Shown: positions 26,806 through 36,438, counted from the stretch's first letter. The stretch: DNA of 64,000 bases from Bacteroidota bacterium (GCA_019637975.1 JAHBUR010000010.1:82736-146735); one strand, 5' to 3'. Made by a program: numbers and translations. Notes: a model not told the origin generated them from the sequence alone.

Positions 26806-28590
26806 TTATTTCAGCAGAATAAGCTTTTTCACATCACCGAACGACCCGGCTGCCATACGGTAGTAGTATATGCCGCTGGCGAGATTGGCCGCATTCCACG
26901 TCACCTCATACGTACCCATCGGCTTCACGTCGTTCACAAGTGTTGCCACTTCACGGCCGAGCATATCGTACACTTTGAGTGTCACTTCACTCGTCTGCGG
27001 CATGCTGAACTTGATTGTGGTAGACGGGTTAAACGGATTCGGATAATTCTGCTCAAGCGCGAATGTCCCCGGCAATTCGTTTGTCGGCCGTACATCCGTA
27101 ATAATGTTCGAGCCATCATAGAACACACCGGTGGGCCCGAGTTGCGAGTAGATCACACCGCCTCCGAATGCAGCCGCCCCGGTTCTGAAGCCGGCAACGC
27201 TTGGCGCAGTGGAAGTGCTGGCGTTGCGATTCTCATTCACAATCTGGCGGGCTGTGAACGGCGGATTGAATGCGCTCGTGTAAATGACGGTATCGCGCGA
27301 CGGCCCCTTCGACACGTAGGCAACTCTGAACGCACTCTGCGCCTCCTGACAGTCAAGGTCCGCACGTTGCTGATTGTTGGCTTGAGGCTGGAGAATCTGA
27401 TCCAACGTCCAGTTTGCAAGCGCCCACGCCCCCGTTGGACTGGTGGCATAGCCTATATTATCAACACCCGCCTGAGTCCGAGTAAACATTACCATCAGCG
27501 CGTTGTTTTGCCGGCTCGCCACAAAGCTGGTTCCAAACTCGGGATCCGCTGTGTTTGCAACATTGATCTGGCTCCACGTTGAGCCGGTTCCCAAACCCGA
27601 GAGCGGAATCCTCTGCATCCGGAGGTTCGGGTTGGTCGCCGTGATATCGTTCGTTAACACCACACCGATCGTGTCCGACCTGAAATTGTAGTCGATATCA
27701 AGATCGAAATCATTGAACGAGTTACGCGCCGTGTCCAATGCCCACGTCACTCCCCAATTTGTCGAAAACGACGCGAGTGCCTGGTTGCCGACACCGGTGG
27801 TCGAATCCACGTTCTGAAATGCGGCGTACCAGTACGTTAATCCGGCGCTCCACATGTACCCGTCGGAAACAACTGCGGGATTGATATGTCCCCTTCCTGC
27901 AGGGCGAGTAGCAATTCCGGTAGCCCTGAAGCCGGATCCATTCTCAAGACAGGAAAACCAGAACAACTGTCCGCCATATCCCGACGCTGCAGTCGTCCGG
28001 ACAGCAGTAAATCCGAGAACGTGATTGTTCACTGAATCCGTGACAAAAAAATCAAATGAATGCCACTTTGTTGTTCCGCCGGGGGAAATATTGAGAAGGC
28101 GAGTCCACGAAAGCCCCTGATCAGTCGACCGGAAAACACAGATCGAATCCCTGTTGCTGGCAATGTATGCAACGTACTTATTTCCCAAACTATCAACGCG
28201 AAGCCTGAGGCTCTTGGTGTTTCCGGCTGTAAGCGGGCTCAAGATGTCCGCAGGTGAAATCGGAACATCTCCCGGACCCCAATCATTGGATGTCCCGTTC
28301 CCGTTTGATAAACCCGGAAGAACAGCATACGGATCGTCAGGAGCGGGAGCAACCCGGGAAAAGGCATTTGCATACAGGTGGTTGTATTGTGAGGTGAGGG
28401 TTTCGTACAGCGCGAGATTTTCGGCGCGGCGGGCCGCAACAATATCAGCCCAAAGTTGCGCTCGGGGGGATGTGTCGACAATTTCCACTGCTCCTATGCC
28501 TGCTTCACGCGCAATGTCCTCCGGTGTTTGGGCAAGCACGGGAGCGAAAGCAACTAGACAGATGAGCAAAGCTTTCGCCAATTGTGTCAT
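26806..28590 (-). CDS. Secreted sialidase-like propeller protein with T9SS sorting domain
   Basis: A 594-residue exported protein: signal peptide (LLICLVAFAPVLAQ), then a helical pre-region, then a six-bladed-type propeller with BNR/Asp-box-like motifs ('VFRSTDQGLSWTRL', 'FSTNWGVTWALD'), then the T9SS sorting domain ('NYPNPFNPSTTIKFSMP', 'VYDMLGREVATLV'). The catalytic Arg triad of true sialidases was not recognised, so it should be treated as sialidase-fold, not sialidase. AAGGAG precedes the ATG, and a strong terminator follows. It appears to be a monocistronic unit. Confidence 0.87.
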   Translation of the reverse strand: MTQLAKALLICLVAFAPVLAQTPEDIAREAGIGAVEIVDTSPRAQLWADIVAARRAENLALYETLTSQYNHLYANAFSRVAPAPDDPYAVLPGLSNGNGTSNDWGPGDVPISPADILSPLTAGNTKSLRLRVDSLGNKYVAYIASNRDSICVFRSTDQGLSWTRLLNISPGGTTKWHSFDFFVTDSVNNHVLGFTAVRTTAASGYGGQLFWFSCLENGSGFRATGIATRPAGRGHINPAVVSDGYMWSAGLTYWYAAFQNVDSTTGVGNQALASFSTNWGVTWALDTARNSFNDFDLDIDYNFRSDTIGVVLTNDITATNPNLRMQRIPLSGLGTGSTWSQINVANTADPEFGTSFVASRQNNALMVMFTRTQAGVDNIGYATSPTGAWALANWTLDQILQPQANNQQRADLDCQEAQSAFRVAYVSKGPSRDTVIYTSAFNPPFTARQIVNENRNASTSTAPSVAGFRTGAAAFGGGVIYSQLGPTGVFYDGSNIITDVRPTNELPGTFALEQNYPNPFNPSTTIKFSMPQTSEVTLKVYDMLGREVATLVNDVKPMGTYEVTWNAANLASGIYYYRMAAGSFGDVKKLILLK

Positions 28591-28748
28591 GGCTTCTCCT
28601 TACGTGTTGTGGTTGGATGGTTAGTTGGCCGCTGTAGCGCGGAAACTCTCAACTCACTCAACATCTCATGCTCAAGCTTATCGACGCATATGCAAGGAAC
28701 AATGTATTCATTATGTAAAAAGGAGAACTCATTTGCAAGCACATGGGT

Positions 28749-30149
28749 TCATTTCTGCCTCTCCCGGTAAAGTACTCCGGCCGTCCACACTGTTGCAGAA
28801 ATCAACAGCCCCGGGTAGATTGGCTCAATTTCAAACGGATACAGTGCAGAGTTTCCAATTTCCCCCGTCCATCCAAGGAGCAGCCATGTTACCGAGCCGA
28901 CCCAGCCGAACAGCATTGACGTAAATGCAAAACCGGACGATATCCTCAACCTTTTAGAATAGCTCGCCATCAGCGGAATCAACAGACCCGGCACGATAAC
29001 CGTCCCGATCGTGTACCAAAGCTTGATGACGGAGGGGATCGCAATACTCAACGCTATTGAAAGCGCGGCGGTAACTATGAGCCCGGCCTTCGTGTAGCGC
29101 GCAACGTTCGAGTCATCGCCCTCATTCTTCCACCTCCACACAATATCACGCCCCAATGTCGTTGCGGAGATGAATGCCAACGTGTTGAGGCTCGACATGA
29201 TTGTGGCAAGCATCCCGATGTAGAACATCCCCTTCGCAATTGGAGGGAGCGTTACTTCGGCGAGAAGAGGAAACGCCATAACGGGTTGATCAAGCAGAGG
29301 AAGCGCGGCACGGGCGTACAATCCTGCTGTTGCTGTCATCGCATCGAAGATGAACCAAAAGATGATAGATATGAGAATACCCCGTTGCGCGACTTCTCCT
29401 GACTTTGCAGCATAGCATCGTTGGTGAAATGCCGGATCCACCAGCGTCCACAACGCAATGAAGAACCACACCAACACGAACTGAATCGAATTCCCGCCGT
29501 TCCATGTCAGATGCAGATGCGGAACATTTCGTTGAATGAAATCGAACCCGCCGAACTTGTCGTAGGCGAACGGAATGATTACTGCGAAGCCGATGAACAT
29601 GAGAACAAACTCGAACACATCAGTATTCACATCCGCCCGGAATCCGCCGAAGTACAGATATACCGTCGTCGAGATTGTGCCGATGAACAAGCAGGTCACG
29701 TACCCCCACCCTGTTACCAGTTGCAGCAACATGGCAAGCATCAGCACGTATGGTGCGGGAGTTGTAAGAATGAATGTGAGAATCGAGCCTAATATCGCCG
29801 TCTTGCGGTCGTATGATTGCTGGAGTTTATCGGGGATGGTGAGAAGATTGGACTCACGAATACGCCTGGCAAGAAACAGCGCAAACAGGAGGGCAAAGAT
29901 GTAATACGGCACTCCTTGCACAACCCAGTTGGAGATTCCGTAGAGATACGAGAATTCCCCGACGCCGAGAATGCCACCGTACCATGTTGACACAAGCGTC
30001 ATCACGAACAGCGGCAGGGTCAACGAACGACCTGCAAGCAGAAAATCGGCCGCTTCGCTTTTTGACTTTGAGAGAAATCCGATAAGAAGAACCGCGACAA
30101 AGTATGCCGCAATCAGCAGAAGGTCAACCGTGGAAAATGTTACCATCAA
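28749..30149 (-). CDS. Sodium:solute symporter (SSS family), candidate thiamine or precursor transporter
   Basis: A 466-residue inner-membrane protein with about 12-13 transmembrane helices of the SSS/LeuT fold ('LLIAAYFVAVLLIGFLS', 'STWYGGILGVGEFSYLYG', 'DPAFHQRCYAAKS', 'IMSSLNTLAFISATTLGRD'). The family couples solute uptake to a sodium gradient. Its start overlaps the stop of the thiamine pyrophosphokinase gene by four bases, and both lie downstream of a TPP riboswitch. By context it most probably imports thiamine or a precursor across the inner membrane. An SSS-type carrier under thiamine control (ThiV) is known in other groups; whether this is an orthologue is not shown. Confidence 0.9.
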   Translation of the reverse strand: MMVTFSTVDLLLIAAYFVAVLLIGFLSKSKSEAADFLLAGRSLTLPLFVMTLVSTWYGGILGVGEFSYLYGISNWVVQGVPYYIFALLFALFLARRIRESNLLTIPDKLQQSYDRKTAILGSILTFILTTPAPYVLMLAMLLQLVTGWGYVTCLFIGTISTTVYLYFGGFRADVNTDVFEFVLMFIGFAVIIPFAYDKFGGFDFIQRNVPHLHLTWNGGNSIQFVLVWFFIALWTLVDPAFHQRCYAAKSGEVAQRGILISIIFWFIFDAMTATAGLYARAALPLLDQPVMAFPLLAEVTLPPIAKGMFYIGMLATIMSSLNTLAFISATTLGRDIVWRWKNEGDDSNVARYTKAGLIVTAALSIALSIAIPSVIKLWYTIGTVIVPGLLIPLMASYSKRLRISSGFAFTSMLFGWVGSVTWLLLGWTGEIGNSALYPFEIEPIYPGLLISATVWTAGVLYRERQK

Positions 30150-30811
30150 TCCAACATCGTGAGTGGATTCCGAAGTGAAGGAACGATCATCAGCATCTTC
30201 CCTCTCTTTATATCAACAGAGAAGGGAGATTTCACAACGACGTTGCTGACGCCTATCTCCCCCACCTTCATCGAGGCATTAAGAAGCCGATAGCGCAAAC
30301 CGCGCAGCGTAATCCCTGCACATTCACCGAACGGCACAAGGCTGATCGTCGTTCCGATCTTTGCGCTCAGGCGTTTCTTCTTCTCAAGAGGCATCGCCAA
30401 CCACGAATCGCCGACCAAGGATATGTCCAGCGAAGATGTGTAGTTCCAGATAATCGAAAGATTGCCGAGCGTATGATCGAGCCTTTTTCCGGTGGCAGCA
30501 ACTATTATGGCTTTCCTCACCTTAATTTCAGCCAGAAAATCCAGCGCCTTTTCGAGGTCAGTATTATCCTGACGCGGAACGTGCAGGAGTTGTGCTGCGG
30601 GGAAGTATCGCACGGTTTGTCTCGTGACAGAATCAAGATCACCGATGATGACATCGGGCCGGATGCCGAGCGAACGGGCAACATTTGCCCCGCCATCAGC
30701 AGCAACGATGACGTTCGAGCGACGGGCAAGCTCGTGTACGAGTTTGCGTCCCGGCGGTTCACCGTTACAGATGACGAGCGCTCTCCGGAATCGTGATGAG
30801 GATTGCTTCAT
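30146..30811 (-). CDS. thiN: Thiamine pyrophosphokinase
   Basis: A 221-residue thiamine diphosphokinase, which transfers pyrophosphate from ATP to thiamine to give TPP directly. Seen are 'VAADGGANVARSLGIRPDVIIGDLDS' in pieces: the ADGGAN loop, the GDLDS metal site and 'DNTDLEKALDFL'; the C-terminal half has 'LSIIWNYTSS' and the substrate-binding beta domain. It overlaps both neighbours (TonB receptor stop, symporter start) by four bases, so the three genes are translated as a unit. This enzyme fits a salvage role, with imported thiamine trapped as TPP. Confidence 0.93.
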   Translation of the reverse strand: MKQSSSRFRRALVICNGEPPGRKLVHELARRSNVIVAADGGANVARSLGIRPDVIIGDLDSVTRQTVRYFPAAQLLHVPRQDNTDLEKALDFLAEIKVRKAIIVAATGKRLDHTLGNLSIIWNYTSSLDISLVGDSWLAMPLEKKKRLSAKIGTTISLVPFGECAGITLRGLRYRLLNASMKVGEIGVSNVVVKSPFSVDIKRGKMLMIVPSLRNPLTMLD

Positions 30812-33240
30812 AAGTTGATTGCCATGCTGAAGAAGATGTTCCTTTCCGCGCCGACAAAGAAATCCTTTCCCTCGCCGTACGTTGCGTAAAAACTATCGAA
30901 GATATTGTTGACATGCAGCTTCAGTTCAACTCCGATATCGCTCAGCACATTTTTCATAGAATAGCTTACCAGCGCATCACTGACAAAATACGGATCGACG
31001 GTGTTTTGTTCATCCCTGAAGTTATCCGTGTACTGCTTACCGACGTACCGGCCTGCAAGTGACAGCAAAAGGTTTTCGTACCTGTACGTGAGCCGGAGAT
31101 TTCCCAACACATCGGGGAAGCCTGCAATGGGATTCCCTTTCAGATTGAGAGGAGGGCTGGTCGAATAGTCCGTGTGCCGGACAAACCTGTTGCGGCTGAA
31201 TGTTGCATTGCCGCTCACTTCAAGTCCGTCGATCAGGCTTGCCCGAAGGCTCAGTTCAATTCCGATATGCCTTGTGCGATCGGCATTTCCGGTGATCGGC
31301 TGGCCGAAACGATCCACCTGACCGCTTTTTACGATCTCATCTGAAAATTCCATCCAGAAAACATTTGCCATAACCTTCACCGTTTCATCGGAGAATCCTC
31401 CACCCAACTCGACATTCAACAAGCGTTCGGGTTTCACAAGCGGCGAGCCGAAATCAAATCCGCCGGCGGCTTCCGGCGCAAACTGCGGAACAATGGCTCC
31501 CCACGATTCGGGGGTGCTTGATTCTGCCGCATCGTACAGGTTCTTCAACCGCGGCTCCCGCGATGTGTATGCAACACTGATGTAGCTATTCCAATTCTCG
31601 TCGAAGTTATGGTTGAGTCCTGCACGGGGATTTATGAAATGATACGGAACTGAAAAATTCGTGCCGACATATTTCTCATCATACAATCTGTACCGATTGT
31701 ACGCATACTGCACGCTGATCATTCCGGTCCAGTCGGGTCGGAAACGATACAACTCTTGCGCGTACAGAGAAAAAATGTCCTTTCCCCCTTTGTAATCGTA
31801 GTAACGGTAATTTTGAGGAAGTGAAACAGGAAGCAGATCGGCACGTTTCAAATTCCCCCAATGATCGGACCGGTGAATGCGAAGCTCCGAGCCGATCACC
31901 AGTTCGCCGTTATCATGTTTTAGTGTCACACGCGGCAACCAACCCCATTGTTTGTTGCTGACGACGGCGTGGATAAGCGCCCTCGACATATACAGCGTGT
32001 CGGGATCGCCCGTTATGTCGAAGCCGTTTTGTCGCGTAATGCGAAAATACGAATACGGGGCCCACGATCCGTCATAGTCGAAGAAGCCATCGCCTGTGAC
32101 GAGAAACAGAGTATTGTTGAGTGTAAGATTGTCGGACAACCGCCATTCGTGGAACAATTCGTAATGCGGTTGGGAGAAATTCTCGATCTCATCGTCGCCT
32201 TGAATCGGATTGGCGCGGCGCTTCTCACGATTCTTCACGTCCTCTTTCGGGATGCCGTAATACGCGAGATGGTCGGAAACCGGCCCTCCGTAAAAATTCA
32301 CCTGCGTCGTCATTTCTTCATCATAACGAATCAGGCCAAGGAAGTAGCTGTTGAAATCCACCCACGAACGTTCGCGATAGCCGCTACTCAAGATTTTCGA
32401 GAGACGGCCATGAATGGCGTATTGGTTGTCGATAAGTCCCGAATTGAACGATGCTGAGTAGCGGCGTGTATTGTAACTCCCGACGCCGCCGGAGAACTGA
32501 AAAAGCCGCTCGCGTCCGAAGTTATTCGTGACGAGATTCACCGAGCCGCCGATAGCAGGAGAGCCGTAGAATGCGCTGCCCGCTCCGCGTTGAACCTGAA
32601 TATCCTCGACGCTCGCAGCAATGTCCGGCATATCGAGCCAGTACACATTATGATCTTCGGGATCGTTTTGGGGAATGCCGTTTACCATCACGGCAATACG
32701 CCGCGCATCGAAGCCGCGAATGTTCAGATATGTATAGCCGATACCGTTGCCCGCTTCAGAATAGAATGTTGTGGAGGGAAGTTCGGAAAGAAGGACAGGA
32801 ATATCCTGCGTTGAATACCGTTCGCGGATCTGTTCCCGTTCGAGAGTTGAGAATGTTGCAGGCGTTTCCCGTTCCCTTCCGCGTGTAGCGGAAACGACTA
32901 TCGGTTGGCCGACAATCTCCGATGGAGAAAGTGAGAATGTAAGGGACGCAACACCGCCGCCAACCACGACAACTTCCTTTCTCAGCGCAGAATACCCGAC
33001 AAATGATGCACGCAATTGATATGTCCCGGCTTTCACATTCCCAATTGTGAATTCACCGTCGGCATCAGTTGTCGAGCCGAGAGAGGTTCCCCTGATCGTG
33101 ATGTTGGCCCCGAGCAACGGATTCATCGTCGATGCGTCAACAACTTTCCCCTTGATTGTGCCCGTCTCCTCTGCAAACGAAAAAGCGTAGAGGAGAAATG
33201 AACACAGCACAATCTGCAAAGTGGTTTTCGTTCGTCTCAT
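30808..33240 (-). CDS. TonB-dependent outer-membrane receptor, predicted thiamine uptake
   Basis: An 810-residue receptor. After a signal peptide (LQIVLCSFLLYAFSFA) come a carboxypeptidase-regulatory-like domain ('GTIKGKVVDASTMNPLLGAN'), a plug domain ('NIRGFDARRIAVMVNGIPQ', 'VQRGAGSAFYGSPAIGGSVN') and a 22-strand-type barrel. The frame is open to 33288, but that stretch would lie inside the riboswitch terminator; ATG 33240 has GGAGAAAGGA upstream and begins the signal peptide. It is the first gene after the TPP riboswitch. Receptors in this position are predicted thiamine importers in Bacteroidota. It needs a TonB-ExbBD complex, not seen here. Confidence 0.93.
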   Translation of the reverse strand: MRRTKTTLQIVLCSFLLYAFSFAEETGTIKGKVVDASTMNPLLGANITIRGTSLGSTTDADGEFTIGNVKAGTYQLRASFVGYSALRKEVVVVGGGVASLTFSLSPSEIVGQPIVVSATRGRERETPATFSTLEREQIRERYSTQDIPVLLSELPSTTFYSEAGNGIGYTYLNIRGFDARRIAVMVNGIPQNDPEDHNVYWLDMPDIAASVEDIQVQRGAGSAFYGSPAIGGSVNLVTNNFGRERLFQFSGGVGSYNTRRYSASFNSGLIDNQYAIHGRLSKILSSGYRERSWVDFNSYFLGLIRYDEEMTTQVNFYGGPVSDHLAYYGIPKEDVKNREKRRANPIQGDDEIENFSQPHYELFHEWRLSDNLTLNNTLFLVTGDGFFDYDGSWAPYSYFRITRQNGFDITGDPDTLYMSRALIHAVVSNKQWGWLPRVTLKHDNGELVIGSELRIHRSDHWGNLKRADLLPVSLPQNYRYYDYKGGKDIFSLYAQELYRFRPDWTGMISVQYAYNRYRLYDEKYVGTNFSVPYHFINPRAGLNHNFDENWNSYISVAYTSREPRLKNLYDAAESSTPESWGAIVPQFAPEAAGGFDFGSPLVKPERLLNVELGGGFSDETVKVMANVFWMEFSDEIVKSGQVDRFGQPITGNADRTRHIGIELSLRASLIDGLEVSGNATFSRNRFVRHTDYSTSPPLNLKGNPIAGFPDVLGNLRLTYRYENLLLSLAGRYVGKQYTDNFRDEQNTVDPYFVSDALVSYSMKNVLSDIGVELKLHVNNIFDSFYATYGEGKDFFVGAERNIFFSMAINL

Positions 33241-33251
33241 AATTCCTTTCT

Positions 33252-33300
33252 CCAAAAACAAATGCCGTTTCCCGTTGCGAACCTGCAAAAGGAAACGGCA
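33252..33300 (-). terminator. Riboswitch-controlled intrinsic terminator
   Basis: The stem TGCCGTTTCC / GGAAACGGCA (33291-33300 and 33263-33272 in transcription order) is followed on the minus strand by TTTGTTTTTGG. It sits between the TPP aptamer and the receptor start. The 5' half of this stem is also complementary to the 3' strand of aptamer helix P1 (GGGAAACGG), which gives a clean antiterminator alternative. Confidence 0.9.
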
Positions 33301-33328
33301 GAAAAAGAAATCAAGAACGAACTTGGTT

Positions 33329-33422
33329 CCGTTTCCCTACGCCGGTATTGTCCGGATCAGGTTCTTAGGGTTTTATCTCAGCCCCGTCCCGACGAAGTCG
33401 GGATCGGTACACCCCTAACGGT
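33329..33422 (-). promoter_or_regulatory. TPP riboswitch (THI element)
   Basis: On the minus strand the conserved THI blocks are all present: GGGGTG, the CTGAGA motif (ACGGGGCTGAGATAAAACCC), GAACCTGATCCGG and CGGCGTAGGGA. Helix P1 is formed by CCGTT and AACGG at the ends, and the variable P3 stem is TCCCGAC-TTC-GTCGGGA. TPP binding should stabilise P1, free the downstream terminator and switch off the receptor-thiN-symporter operon. Confidence 0.97.
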
Positions 33423-33433
33423 TTTCTGTTATG

Positions 33434-33462
33434 AATATACACCATTCGCACCGCGAATTCAA
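33434..33462 (-). promoter_or_regulatory. Candidate promoter of the thiamine operon
   Basis: TTGAAT (33457-33462) and TATATT (33434-33439) on the minus strand with an exact 17-base spacer, placing a start site a few bases before the riboswitch. Location and spacing support it; the sigma-factor assignment is an inference. Confidence 0.5.
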
Positions 33463-33639
33463 CTTCACAGGGTACAACTCTTGACTCTTGGCGCGGAGCT
33501 TCTTAAGTTGATTCCAGCATATCGTGGCTCGGGCCGAACCCCCTTTTCGATGCCACGCCTTTCTGTACGAGTTCTTTACGTAGCCGCATCTCCAATAAAT
33601 CCCGGATGCATTTCCCTCTTACCAGAAATGAGGAGCCCT

Positions 33640-34806
33640 ATGAACTCTTTCTCTGTTCTCTTTCTCATCTTACTTATCGCAATGCACGCAAGGGCTGAGT
33701 CCCCTTTTGCAGCGCCGGATGATACAACACGCGGATACTGCAGCCTGAGCATCACGTCTTCTCCGCCGGGAGCAGAGGTGTTGCTCAATGGGAAGATTTT
33801 CGGTGTTACCCCGATCGTGTGCGGCGATCTGCCGCTTGGCAAGCACATATTGCGTTTGCGGCTCGAGGGCTTTCTGGATCATACCGACACGTTGACGTTT
33901 GATTCGGCTAAAGTGTTCGTCAGAGATATCCAGCTCATTGAGCCCGGAACGTTGACAATTACTTCCGACCCTCCGGAGGCGGATGTGATTATTGACGGCT
34001 CGAACATCGGAAAGACGCCGATTGCCGGACTTCGCATGAAGCCGGGAATCATCTTGCTTCGCGTGACAAAAGTGCATCATACCCCGTTCGAGCAGAGTGT
34101 TGTGATCCAGCAGGACAAGGAAGCAAATATTGCCGTTCAGCTTCTGCGAAGGCAAGGTTCGTTGACGGTTCACGTCACGCCTTCAAACGCCGACGTGTTT
34201 GTTGACGGAAAGAATATCGGGAAAGGTTCGATCGAAAATTATGAACTTGAAGCCGGCAGGTACTTGATCTCTGTTGAGGAAGGCGGCCACAAGCTGCAGC
34301 ACAACATCTTCGTTCCTCCCGGTTCGAGAGTGGAAGTACAGGCAACGGTCAACCAGTATTCTCTCGCGGCCTTCCGGACATCGCTTCTGGCCCCGGGCTT
34401 GGGACAGTTCATGGACGGAGCGGCTGCAAAGGGAATCGCTATGATGGGAGCCTTCGCTGGAAGCACATCATTTCTGATTGCTTCACTCAGCGACTACTCG
34501 ACAAAGCAAGAGAACTACACACTTCTCCGGCAGGCATACCGTTCGGCAAACACGGAGGCGGATGCACTCGCCGCCGGAACCAAGGCGCTGGCGGCTCATC
34601 AGGATATGGAATCGAGTTTCAAGAAGCGGAGAACGGCCATCGTGCTTATCGGCGTGGTGTATGCAGCAATAGTTCTCGATGCGTATCTGCATCACACGCG
34701 CGTCGGGAGTTTCGAGGCTGTGCCTCAGAAACTCTTCTCATCTCTGCACCCTGTCCTTTCCGCCGATGGGCATTCGATGTCGGTCGGCATTCAATTGAAC
34801 TTCTGA
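33640..34806 (+). CDS. PEGA-domain protein with DUF5683-like membrane domain
   Basis: A 388-residue exported protein: signal peptide (SVLFLILLIAMHARA), then three PEGA repeats ('SSPPGAEVLLNGKIFGVTP', 'SDPPEADVIIDGSNIGKTP', 'TPSNADVFVDGKNIGKGS'). A C-terminal region with 'TSLLAPGLGQFMDGAAAKG' and two transmembrane helices follows. PEGA modules are small beta-domains found in envelope proteins that contact polysaccharide or peptidoglycan. The open frame begins far upstream, but ATG 33640 has GAGGAG just before it and starts the signal peptide. It is followed by two propeller lipoproteins in the same orientation (15- and 96-base gaps), a likely envelope operon. Confidence 0.87.
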   Translation: MNSFSVLFLILLIAMHARAESPFAAPDDTTRGYCSLSITSSPPGAEVLLNGKIFGVTPIVCGDLPLGKHILRLRLEGFLDHTDTLTFDSAKVFVRDIQLIEPGTLTITSDPPEADVIIDGSNIGKTPIAGLRMKPGIILLRVTKVHHTPFEQSVVIQQDKEANIAVQLLRRQGSLTVHVTPSNADVFVDGKNIGKGSIENYELEAGRYLISVEEGGHKLQHNIFVPPGSRVEVQATVNQYSLAAFRTSLLAPGLGQFMDGAAAKGIAMMGAFAGSTSFLIASLSDYSTKQENYTLLRQAYRSANTEADALAAGTKALAAHQDMESSFKKRRTAIVLIGVVYAAIVLDAYLHHTRVGSFEAVPQKLFSSLHPVLSADGHSMSVGIQLNF

Positions 34807-34821
34807 TTCCCGAGGTGACTC

Positions 34822-36342
34822 ATGAGATTCCGCTCTGTTTTCAGCCTTCTCTTTTGCCTCTTGTTCTGGCAAACATCATGTACACTGGAAGATTTCCAAC
34901 TGGATAATCCGAAAGACCCCAACTCGAATCTTTACACCCCGGAAGCAGCATCTATATGGGGATTTCCCCTGGTCAATGCGGAAGGAATTTACCTTTCAAT
35001 GATACTGCCAAATTCGAAATATGTATCTTCCCTTGTTTTCGAACGTCGCACGGCGAATCAACCATACACGCGCATTGCAGAAGTCGCGGGAACGGTACGG
35101 GTGTACACCGACACGAATGTCACGGCCAATGTGGCTTACACATATCGAGTCTCGTCCGTCTGGCAAGGCCGCTCTACCGTATCGAACGAAGTCACGGTCA
35201 CCTGGCAGTTCGCTCCTCCAACCAACGCATCCGTTTTCGTCCCTATGATGACAGCCGGAGTGGGCGTATCCTGGGCGACGTATTCGGGTTTGGCAGCCGG
35301 CTTCATACTGGAACGCTCGGCCAACGGATCAATCTTTTCAGAGATTGCGAGGATTCCGAACAACACAAGAACGGCTGTCGACTCGACGGCAACGCCGGGG
35401 AATGTATACTCGTACAGGGTTCGCTCTTTTACATCGCGCAACGTGAGCGAGCCATCGAACATTGTTCGCGCACAGTTCCTGCCTATTGGTCTTCACACTC
35501 TTCCGACAAAGACCTTGGTTGGCCCCACTTCCTCGTTGGCGTTCTCACCTGACGGGAGTCATTGGGTATCCGGAGCTGCCGGAACGTGCCATGTGTGGTC
35601 CTTGGGAACATCGTCTCAATTGCTCGAGCTTCAGAATCCGGGTATTACATCCGTTGCCTCGAGCGGAGCCATGGTGGCAGTGAGCGGTTCAACAAGGTCA
35701 ATTGCATGCAGATTCGAGCCGTTTGGAACCCTGGTCATTACCCCTGCCGTCCGCGGAAATGCAATTACTTTTTCGCCCGACGGTGCCCACATTGCCGCGT
35801 GCATCACGCAAGGGGTTGCTATTTCGTTCTCCGGATCCGGGGCACACGTACGGACAATCGCGTACGATTCAACGCGTTCTGTAGCCTATCGGCCCGACGG
35901 CACCATGGTTGCGGCAGGAGCAGACGGCGGAGTCGGCCTCTGGATGGCTGCATCCGGAAGCCTTGTTCGTTCCATACCGATTCCAGGCAACACGAGTATT
36001 CGCGTCGGGTTCTCATCCGATGGCACCAAACTTGTCAGCGGCGGAACTGACGGTATCGTACGTATCTGGGATGTCGTCAGCGGCACAGAGGTTCTCTCTT
36101 GGAATGCGGGTGAACCCATCACAGCATTCTCCGTCAAAGGACAGAAGGTGATAACTGCGGGAGCCCATGATGCGAGATTGTGGGATCTGGCTTCGGGCAC
36201 TATTGACCTGGCGTTTTCAGGCGGGACGTTGATACCAACTGCGGTCGATATCTCAAATAACATGCGGATTATCATGGTTGGATATTCGAATGGGACGGTA
36301 AAATTCTGGTCATTGGGAAATCATTGGTGGCCTACTCCCTAA
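34822..36342 (+). CDS. Lipoprotein with FN3-like and WD40-like repeats (paralogue 1)
   Basis: A 506-residue lipoprotein (lipobox in 'LFWQTSCTLEDF'). The first half holds two fibronectin-III-like modules ('YTDTNVTANVAYTYRVSSVW', 'VDSTATPGNVYSYRVRSFT'). The second half is a WD40-like propeller ('LAFSPDGSHWVSGAAGTCHVW', 'VGFSSDGTKLVSGGTDGIVRIWD', 'SNGTVKFWSLGNHW'). WD40 propellers outside the cytoplasm normally act as binding platforms. Nearly every feature recurs in the following gene, including its leader CCCGAGGTGACTCATGAG, so the pair arose by tandem duplication. Confidence 0.87.
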   Translation: MRFRSVFSLLFCLLFWQTSCTLEDFQLDNPKDPNSNLYTPEAASIWGFPLVNAEGIYLSMILPNSKYVSSLVFERRTANQPYTRIAEVAGTVRVYTDTNVTANVAYTYRVSSVWQGRSTVSNEVTVTWQFAPPTNASVFVPMMTAGVGVSWATYSGLAAGFILERSANGSIFSEIARIPNNTRTAVDSTATPGNVYSYRVRSFTSRNVSEPSNIVRAQFLPIGLHTLPTKTLVGPTSSLAFSPDGSHWVSGAAGTCHVWSLGTSSQLLELQNPGITSVASSGAMVAVSGSTRSIACRFEPFGTLVITPAVRGNAITFSPDGAHIAACITQGVAISFSGSGAHVRTIAYDSTRSVAYRPDGTMVAAGADGGVGLWMAASGSLVRSIPIPGNTSIRVGFSSDGTKLVSGGTDGIVRIWDVVSGTEVLSWNAGEPITAFSVKGQKVITAGAHDARLWDLASGTIDLAFSGGTLIPTAVDISNNMRIIMVGYSNGTVKFWSLGNHWWPTP

Positions 36343-36438
36343 TAAGGAGGATTGCCACCAAAAGCGAATTTCATCACTATTTCCAATTCTATTTGACAAT
36401 TTTCGTTCTTTTTGAATTCTGATGTCCCGAGGTGACTC

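Noticed and set aside
33241..33288. Upstream start of the TonB receptor
   Set aside because: It would place coding sequence in the riboswitch terminator; the ATG at 33240 has a strong ribosome site and starts a signal peptide.
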